Assembly: GCA_000727475.1 (NCBI GenBank) | Contig: KL647324.1 | Location: 434,001-498,000, forward strand | Direction of reading: 5' to 3' | Length of the DNA stretch: 64,000 nt | Origin: Sarcocystis neurona | Taxonomy: Eukaryota > Apicomplexa > Conoidasida > Eucoccidiorida > Sarcocystidae | In this document: positions 59,701 to 64,000 of the stretch, one piece after another | Position numbering within the stretch: the first letter of the stretch is position 1 | Layout: each line of letters opens with the position of its first letter | The notes under the pieces: generated by a model | Database searches by the model: none | Seen by the model: the letters and a program-made list of their open reading frames with translations, nothing else | What the model was told of the DNA's origin: nothing | Translations under genes and position numbers: made by a program

Positions 59701-62527
59701 CCGCTGCTTCTGGTTGCACTCTTGTTTGCTGCTGCCATTGCTGCTGCTGTTGTGATCTGGTCTTATAGCTTAGGAGTGACTACTGCTGTTGCTGTTGCGG
59801 CGGGGTGCGGCGAGGCTGTCGCTGTTGCCCACGTTTGTGCTACCACGGGCGTGCTGCTGCTTCTCGGTTGCTGCTGCTATTGCGACTGCTGCTGCCACTG
59901 CTGCCAGGGTCGCAGCTGTAGCGTTCCTGCTGCTCTCGTTGCAGCTTGCTGTTGCTCTCTATCTGTACATATATATATATATATATATGTATACAGAGAG
60001 AGAAGAAAAGAAAGACACACGTATACGTATCTGGAGAGTCGAAGGAAAACCTTGTTGAGTATTACGTGTGTATGTATAGAGAAAAGGGAGAGTTTTGTAT
60101 GTGCACGCCTTGGTCCACACGAATAGACAGGAAGACAGAGAGAAAGAAAAGGGAAGGACAACTGAACGGAACTCTTTACATGTACACGTACATACACGTC
60201 CGTATATATATATCGATCTATGTGTGTACATATACGTGTATATATATGTATACATTCATCTAGGTATATGCATGTATATATATGTGTGTCTGTGTGCATG
60301 TGCGCAGCTGTACTGTCTGACGAGCGTCGCGCTTATGCTGCGGTGAGTCATCATCATCATCGACGCCCGAGGCAGCGGATGTTCTTCGCGTGCTCCTCCA
60401 CTGATGGCTACGCCTTTTCATATACGTGCACATCTCCACCAGTGAATCTATCCGGTTTGTGTGTGGGTGTCTTTGTTTGTGTATTTGCTTCTGCATATCT
60501 ATATGTGGAGAAAGAGAAATATATTTGCAGACATATATACGCACATGCATACGTACACTCCCCGATCTCTCTATACATACGTTCACACAGACACACTCAT
60601 ATACGCGCTCACACTGAGGATCTGTGTACACCACACACTCGCACACGTATGTGACTAACGTATATCTATTTATAGAGGGAATGCAGGCGAAAGAGGCACA
60701 TATATGTGTGTGTGTATGTGTTGTAAGGGAAGCTTCTATCACGCAAGCGTCTTCTACCGAGAACGCAGGAAGTGTCCCTTTTCTTCTTCCCCCCATCAAC
60801 TTTCTTCTTGTCTTCGTAGTCGTAGTCGTAGTAGTGGTGACTGAACAGCTCTCCACCGAATGCCAACCCTTTGTTGATTCATGTGTATGCGGTCTGCTCC
60901 CCGCAGCTTTTGTCTCTTCTCTTCAAGTATCCACGCACGCATGTGTACTCATGCACTCACGCACTTTTTCAGGCACATATATATATGTGTGTGTATATGT
61001 GCAAGCTTGCAGAGAGGACGAACTGCGGGAAACGGAGGACGGTGTGTCAATTTCTCCGATGTCAACCGACCTCCCCCTCCCCACGCTGCTTTTCTTCCTC
61101 TTCTGCAGTTTTTCCGGCTGCCCTCTCCCGTGGTCGTATCGCTTTATATCTCTCCTGTCCTTATGTAGAGCTGCGCGGATGTAAGTGTGTGCGTTCTGTG
61201 TGTATGTATGTAGGTATGTATGTGTAGGCATGTATGTATATATGTATGTATGTATATGTATGTGCGTGTGTGTATGCGTGTGTGTGTGTGTGTGTCCCCA
61301 TCACTTCACATGTGTACGTGTATGTATGTATAGAGTCGGATCTATTTCTATCTCCTCTCTCTGCACACTCCCATATACATTTGTATATATATGTGCGTCT
61401 TACATCATCCTTTCAATGCCCACTCATACATATATATATATATGCATATAATACGTTAGCAGGTCATATATATATGCGCGTATAAGAGAGAGAGAGGCGT
61501 ATATATATTTATATATACATATATATGTGAGCAGCGTGACTTGTGGATACTTAGGGGCAGTCCTCAACATGCATAGGTCGGTTTGCATACGTGTGCACAT
61601 ACATACACACGTGTCTCCGTATATATGTATATACAGATATAAGTGTCTTTTCTCCCTGTCTTTCTCCGTATACGCGTGTGTCCATATATATATATATATG
61701 TGTATACACATATATGTGTGTAAATTTAGTTTGTCGCTCTCTTTCTCTATAAACACGTGTCTCGGTATATACATATATATATACAGATATATAGAGAGAT
61801 TTTTTCTCGCTGTCTTCCTCTATGTGTAGACAATATATATTCATGGATGTAGGAGGGTAAGGGCACGTGTCTTCACGTACGCACACGGGACTCCACGTAT
61901 ACATGTATGTGTTTATACATATATATGTATAAATATAGATACATGTATATATGCATATATACATATTTCTTTCTCTTCTAAGCATCTCCCAATATATATT
62001 ATATGTGTTCGTCTATGCACTAGTGTATGCACACGTGTTCACGTTATCGAAGACACCACTACACACACGTCTAGATACATACCAACACATACATATATAT
62101 GAACGTCTCACGTTTATATATAAATGAACACATGTATGTGTTCACGTTTATGTATATGTATATACATGTTTACGTATATCGATGTATCAGTGTGGTTCAT
62201 TTACGTATGTGTACATTTCAACATACGCTTCTTCTCTATAGTTTTTCTCTTCGTCTTTCTCTTGTTGTATATACAGCGACCGCTCTCCTGCAGGTATATA
62301 TATACACTTGTATACAGGTACGTATATATATATATATATGTATATATGTAGATGTGTATTCTTTCGGCGCATTTTGATCCGCTTTGGTGAGCAGTGGAAT
62401 GGGTGGATGAAGAAGGAGGATTTTGTTTTTGTTTGCAGGGTGTGGCAAAGGCCCGCGCTCGAGGCGCCGGCTCTGTGTGCGCGACTTTACGGAGAGCTCG
62501 CCCCCCTCCACGCTTGCAACGTCTACG
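30169..62527 (+). CDS. lipase maturation factor (LMF1/LMF2) family membrane protein, at least 11 exons, 3' end not resolved
   Basis: Proposed join: 30169-30732, 33740-33853, 36614-36739 (tentative), 38360-38529, 43633-43781, 47799-47879, 53888-54019, 54336 to about 54670, 56967-57038, 59296-59393, 62439-62527. All junctions keep phase. Family landmarks appear in order: [91 protein letters not shown], and [14 protein letters not shown] proteins are multi-pass ER proteins. In vertebrates LMF1 is needed to fold secreted lipases and influences ER redox state; the role in coccidia is unknown. Oddities are the size (over 32 kb), an Ala/Pro/Gln insert after LDD, a shortened loop after QPLPN, and a GC donor after exon 1. 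Later exons, perhaps near 63.6 kb, should carry the C-terminal domain. The family call is sound; some small exon borders are provisional. Confidence 0.78.
30733..33739 (+). repeat. LMF intron 1: 30-bp repeat, seven-copy minisatellite, TA-rich DNA
   Basis: CAG-rich start with a 30-bp unit (three copies, 30901-30990). A 60-97 bp minisatellite headed by aggcagtacaacagata repeats at about 31131, 31191, 31263, 31323, 31389, 31487 and 31548. TA, TATG and CTATA runs fill 31840-33480. I see no gene. Confidence 0.75.
33740..33853 (+). CDS. LMF exon 2: first lumenal loop
   Basis: The acceptor is TCTTGTCAG; phase 0. Residues [19 protein letters not shown] match the GLIG-x-GLLPA pattern that follows the first helix in this family. 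The donor AAG|GTGGTC at 33853 is a guess; the frame stays open to 33970. Confidence 0.65.
33854..36613 (+). repeat. LMF intron 2: purine tract, TA-rich DNA, CTG block
   Basis: An almost pure purine tract of GAGAGGGGGG and GAGACAGAG units covers 34020-34395. TA runs with GAGA patches cover 34960-35450. CTG/CTCCTG triplets cover 36325-36580 just before exon 3. No gene is seen. Confidence 0.7.
34020..34395. repeat. polypurine tract
   Basis: About 375 bases, nearly all A or G on the plus strand, with recurring GAGACAGAG and runs of five to eight G. The C in each GACAG is the main interruption. Confidence 0.85.
36614..36739 (+). CDS. tentative LMF exon 3
   Basis: The acceptor is CTGTCCTGCAG, phase 0. 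It ends LVYWFMP|GTGCGG, also phase 0. The end resembles the PTLFWF segment expected just before exon 4 (PSHVAAM). The start could lie elsewhere in this frame, and the Leu-rich middle may be misread intron. Confidence 0.35.
36740..38359 (+). repeat. LMF intron 3: CTG/CTT-rich block
   Basis: TA microsatellite at 36845-37130, then CTG and CCTGCTG triplets to 38300. The long Leu/Cys/Ala plus-strand frame (37482-38609) is a triplet artefact that merely reads into exon 4 in another frame. Confidence 0.65.
38360..38529 (+). CDS. LMF exon 4: membrane helices ending DFLSFQW
   Basis: The acceptor is GGTTGCAG and the donor CAGTG|GTACGC, splitting Trp. It encodes [15 protein letters not shown] and [20 protein letters not shown], then FQ(W). 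In LMF proteins this helix leads directly into QWDSLLLETG, which is what exon 5 supplies. Confidence 0.82.
38530..43632 (+). repeat. LMF intron 4: TA arrays, then a 1.7-kb GTAT array with a 22-bp minisatellite
   Basis: TA and TATG runs occupy 38690-40200 and 41040-41480. GTAT/TGTATG tetranucleotides fill 41640-43290. Within these, seven identical 22-bp units (42052-42205, core gtacgcagtacgtac) are followed by about 400 bp of alternating TATATG/TGTATA (42350-42760). No gene is seen. Confidence 0.8.
42052..42205. repeat. 22-bp minisatellite, seven identical copies
   Basis: The cgcag core recurs at 42061, 42083, 42105, 42127, 42149, 42171 and 42193, exactly 22 bp apart. Each unit holds gtacgcagtacgtac, a near-palindrome. 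It sits inside a GTAT array, from which it seems to have been amplified. Confidence 0.92.
43633..43781 (+). CDS. LMF exon 5: WDVLLLEGG motif and next helix
   Basis: The acceptor is TTTCCCCTGCAG and the donor TTTG|GTAAGC, both strong. The first G completes Trp. It encodes [18 protein letters not shown], the most conserved LMF signature, then [20 protein letters not shown], matching the family pattern WLLFRLMFASGxVKL. Phase 1 at the end. Confidence 0.87.
43782..47798 (+). repeat. LMF intron 5: TA-rich DNA with local duplications
   Basis: A segment carrying acacccgttgtgcgacacg occurs at 44241 and 44418. Another, marked by gaaagca and caagcatt, occurs at about 44889 and 45000. TA and CTCT runs recur at 45750-45850, 46490-46530 and 46840-46860. 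Antisense open frames near 45200-45300 and 45540-45660 are short and unrecognised. Confidence 0.65.
47799..47879 (+). CDS. LMF exon 6: SGDPxW-LTAL-YH-TQPLP motif
   Basis: 81 bp between a GT-rich tract with acceptor GACGCGCAG and donor TCAA|GTAAATAAG. It encodes (A)[17 protein letters not shown] and then TQPLPNGCS. SGDPxW, LTALxYHY and TQPLP are diagnostic of the family. Confidence 0.88.
48909..49408 (-). CDS. possible antisense coding segment, Gln/Glu-rich coiled-coil-like
   Basis: Two minus-strand frames, 49187-49408 (ending [20 protein letters not shown]) and 48909-49181 (Gln/Glu/Ala-rich, ending [11 protein letters not shown]), lie inside LMF intron 6. They would suit a coiled coil, but the plus strand is CTG-rich, and its complement always reads as Gln or Ala. 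No acceptor or donor joins them cleanly. Nothing identifies the product. Confidence 0.2.
50460..50860 (-). CDS. possible antisense coding segment, unidentified
   Basis: Minus-strand frame open from an acceptor-like acatatctgtag (near 50853) to a TGA near 50480. It is non-repetitive and mixed: [19 protein letters not shown], then [18 protein letters not shown] second minus frame just downstream (about 50284-50470) reads [15 protein letters not shown] and [15 protein letters not shown], an internal near-repeat. No family is recognised, and another frame (50482-50688) is open over the same bases. Confidence 0.25.
52183..52556. repeat. polypurine tract
   Basis: A/G-rich on the plus strand, built from GGAAGA, AGAAAG and GGGGGGAGA units. 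The unit around ctcagcaggtcagaaagggg is repeated several times at 52310-52420. Confidence 0.8.
53888..54019 (+). CDS. LMF exon 7: membrane segment after the QPLP loop
   Basis: 132 bp with acceptor AATGATGTAG, a weak pyrimidine tract, and proposed donor TTCG|GTTCCC. The A from exon 6 plus CC gives Thr, and the final G plus GC of exon 8 gives Gly, so both phases fit. It encodes [20 protein letters not shown] then DLFLSPLQ and a hydrophobic run. The family has KLSVxxTFxIEIxxPLLFFxP here. Confidence 0.6.
54020..54335 (+). other. LMF intron 7, T/CT-rich
   Basis: 316 bp, dominated by TTTCTC and TGTGTC repeats, with a short TA patch at 54170-54210. Nothing else is seen. Confidence 0.6.
54336..54670 (+). 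CDS. LMF exon 8: GNY-FF helix and low-complexity insert
   Basis: The acceptor is GACTGCCTCAG. It encodes [20 protein letters not shown] then [12 protein letters not shown], the family motif TGNYNFFNLxTxxLxxxLLDD. An Ala, Pro and Gln-rich stretch follows. Phase-0 donors GCA|GTACCG (54670) and ACG|GTAGCA (54688) both fit; the first was chosen. The reading frame stays open to 54748. Confidence 0.8.
54671..56966 (+). repeat. LMF intron 8: CAG block, CTG block and a 21-bp repeat
   Basis: CAG triplets fill 54600-55330 and CTG triplets 55740-56930. A 21-bp unit starting ttgctgacgctcctgctgcc repeats about seven times at 56063-56215. Open frames on both strands result from the triplets. Confidence 0.7.
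56967..57038 (+). CDS. LMF exon 9: single membrane helix
   Basis: 72 bp in phase 0 at both ends, with acceptor TTCTGCTGCAG and donor GCG|GTAACA. It encodes [20 protein letters not shown] and then AIYA, a basic residue pair followed by one helix, as expected after the LDD loop. Short and not strongly conserved, so less certain. Confidence 0.52.
57039..59295 (+). repeat. LMF intron 9: GACAGA-rich DNA and ATGT array
   Basis: GACAGAGACA-type purine-rich sequence covers 57120-57480 and GAGACAGCGAGAGAGG units cover 58180-58290. TATGT/TGTTATG repeats fill 58480-58740. An antisense exon candidate lies within (57979-58082). Confidence 0.65.
57979..58082 (-). CDS. terminal exon of a possible nested antisense gene
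   Basis: The acceptor TCTCCGTTTCAG on the minus strand is followed by 33 codons and TAA at 57981-57979. The reading is charged and non-repetitive: [18 protein letters not shown], then [15 protein letters not shown]. The leading AT needs one base from an upstream exon; the G offered by 60758 makes Asp. It lies inside LMF intron 9 on the opposite strand. The product is not recognised. Confidence 0.42.
59296..59393 (+). CDS. LMF exon 10: loop
   Basis: The acceptor is TATATTCTTTTAG and the donor CCAGG|GTACAA. It encodes [19 protein letters not shown] then [13 protein letters not shown], and a split Gly whose last base comes from exon 11. Phase fits both neighbours, but the sequence is not diagnostic by itself. 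Confidence 0.45.
59394..62438 (+). repeat. LMF intron 10: CTG block, then TA/TG arrays
   Basis: CTG/GCTG triplets cover 59410-59960. TA arrays lie at 59970-60300, 61430-61540, 61680-61990 and 62310-62350, with a GTAT run at 61190-61300. An antisense exon candidate lies at 60758-60868. Confidence 0.65.
60758..60868 (-). CDS. upstream exon of a possible nested antisense gene
   Basis: Minus-strand open segment [19 protein letters not shown], then a Lys/Gly-rich stretch ending RDTSCVL and one base, with donor CTCG|GTAGAAG. Joined to the exon at 57979-58082 it continues in phase as [12 protein letters not shown]. The 5' border is uncertain: an in-frame TGA lies just upstream, and the nearest AGs (60869-60870, or one near 60840) have weak pyrimidine tracts. 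No family is recognised. Confidence 0.33.
62439..62527 (+). CDS. LMF exon 11: [11 protein letters not shown] motif
   Basis: The acceptor is GTTTTTGTTTGCAG and the donor TACG|GTACGA. It encodes [19 protein letters not shown] then [10 protein letters not shown](G). The family has a APFRIVNxYGLF pattern at this position. Phase 1 at the end. The following exon, expected to give LFxxMT and the C-terminal domain, could not be placed. Confidence 0.62.
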
Positions 62528-64000
62528 GTACGAAGCGTCTTGCTCTCTCTTCTTCTTGTGTTCCTCGCTGCTGTTGTGGCATCGCAGTTCTACACTTCTT
62601 TTTCGCCTCAGTGTGTAGTTTCTGCGTCTTTCTCCGTACTCTTCTTCGTTCTCGAGTACGGACCGGTGCCTGTTTCGTGCTTTCTTCTGCTTCTTCCTTT
62701 TTGCTGGGCTTCTGCTTCCGTGTCCTCCCTATTATCCTTCACGCTTGGCTATGTCTTCTTCTGCTGCGTTCTTCGTCGTCTTCTTCTGCCTCGGATTGAC
62801 TCCCTCTTCGTCTCTTGTATCTGTCTTCTGTGTCTTTCGGTGGCTGTGTTGTTTCTTCTTATAGTGCTGCTACCTCACACATACTTTTACAGAATATATA
62901 GACTTTGTATGAGGGCAAAAATTGTCTACGGAAACGTCGAACAAAGCATGCCGTCGGGTGCTGGCCTTCTCCTTCGCTTCCTCTTTTCCGCTTTCTCTCG
63001 CTGCGTGAAAAAGGTTGTCATCTTCGCGTGCCGCCCATCACGGGCTGCGACGGGGCTGCTTGCTCTTTATGCCGTCCACAACAACGCGTTGAGAACTTCC
63101 TCTCTTTTCCGCAGCCTCCTTGCTTCTGCTGGTGCTTCCCGCCTGCCTCTGCTGGTGTTGCTGCTGCCGTTGCGGTGGCGCTCACGCTGCTGCTGCAGCC
63201 GTCCTCGCAGTCCTATTGCTGTTGCTGCTGCTGGTGGTGCCGTCGCACTCGTGGCGTTATGCTGCTGCTGCTGGTGCTTCTGCTGCTGCTTCGAGGGGGG
63301 GAGTCACACGTGTGTCTGCTGGTACACACAGCCCTTTCATGTTGACCACTGCTGCTCCTGCTCCTCCTCTGCGGGTTCAGCGTTGCGTAGACCCGGCGGG
63401 GCCGCAGCACTGTGTGTGTAGTTGCTGCTTGTAGATAGAGAAGACGATTCAGAAGGAGGAAAAGAAGAAGAAGGTGCAGGAAGAGGCATGCCGCTGCTGC
63501 AGAGAAACGAAGTAGCTACTCCTCGTCCTGCTGCTGCCTCTGCTGCTGCCGCTGCTGCTGCGTGTCGTTGCTGTCTAGCTTTTTGATGAGCGTTTTCCCT
63601 ATGAGTCTTCAGCTGGGACGCGTTCTGTTTCCCGTCACTCACGGCAGTGACGGGGTCAGGAAGAAGTTGACTTTCGCAAGCGCCTGCAGAGCTGAGCTGC
63701 CTTGTGTCTTCCCGAGGGTTATAGAACTGAGAAAGTACGATGCGTCTGAGTCTAGCAAGCCTTTCACAGCCGCTGAAACATTTCTCTGGCGACTTCTTCA
63801 ACAACCCACATGTGTGCAGTCGTTCAACTCGCAATTGTGCCGTTCATTCCACGTTCTGTTGCTGCTGCTGCTGTGCTGTTGCTGCTGCTGTTGCTGGTGC
63901 TGCTGTGCTGTTGTTGCTACTGCTGTTGCTGCTGCGCGGGCTGCCGTCGCAGCGACTCGCCGGTGGTGAGAAGAATCCCCGCACTTGCGCAGCGTTGTTC
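62528..64000 (+). other. region downstream of LMF exon 11
   Basis: T-rich DNA at 62540-62880 reads as a spurious hydrophobic protein on the plus strand. CTG triplets lie at 63120-63300 and 63855-63960. Apart from the possible exon at 63562-63840, nothing is recognised. Confidence 0.45.
63562..63840 (+). CDS. possible LMF C-terminal exon
   Basis: An open frame with mixed composition: LTFASACRAELPCVFPRVIE, later AAETFLWRLLQQPTCVQSF. The last part resembles the PWFxRFLxRLLxxxPxVxxL stretch near the end of LMF proteins, but the expected PRLDWxMWF motif is not clear. The phase does not follow directly from exon 11, so another small exon would be needed. The minus strand (63337-63834) is open as well. 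Downstream CTG runs begin at 63855. Confidence 0.3.

Noticed and set aside
62540..63421. Hydrophobic plus-strand frame that looks like a multi-pass membrane protein
   Set aside because: T-rich DNA codes Phe/Leu/Ser by chance. No family motif is present, and it overlaps exon 11 in another frame.

Overview
The window looks like nuclear DNA of a coccidian apicomplexan, most like Eimeria. The genes are split by GT-AG introns. Exons and introns alike carry dense CAG/CTG triplet runs that would be read as Ala, Gln, Ser or Leu stretches, and the introns are filled with TA, TACA and GTAT microsatellite arrays. The assignment rests on composition and gene style only; no species marker was found. The introns are longer than is usual for Eimeria, so another coccidian is possible.

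Two genes can be named. On the minus strand, 1-10411 holds most of a casein kinase 1 (CK1) gene. Five exons join in phase into a complete CK1 catalytic domain, preceded by about 1000 residues of Ala/Gln-rich sequence and followed by a low-complexity tail that runs off the left edge. On the plus strand, 30169-62527 or beyond holds a lipase maturation factor (LMF1/LMF2 family) gene: a polytopic membrane protein split into at least eleven small exons over more than 32 kb. Most of it is intron. The first LMF intron appears to be of the GC-AG class.

Between them (10.4-30.1 kb) lie CAG/CTG-rich DNA, a less repetitive 13-26.6 kb stretch with short open frames and several small tandem duplications, and a 0.6-kb ACT/TAC triplet tract. 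I recognise no protein there. The best candidates are a cysteine-rich open frame (21100-21564) and open frames at 23.4-24.0, 25.1-25.5 and 25.9-26.6 kb.

Inside the LMF introns, on the opposite strand, two exon-like segments (57979-58082 and 60758-60868) join in phase and end in a stop codon, suggesting a nested antisense gene. More antisense segments at 45-53 kb are only suggestive. The two named genes point outward toward the window edges, CK1 leftward and LMF rightward, and show no evident functional link. CK1 is a signalling kinase; LMF proteins act in the endoplasmic reticulum. The rest is microsatellite, minisatellite and purine-tract DNA. No tRNA, rRNA, CRISPR array or telomeric repeat was seen.
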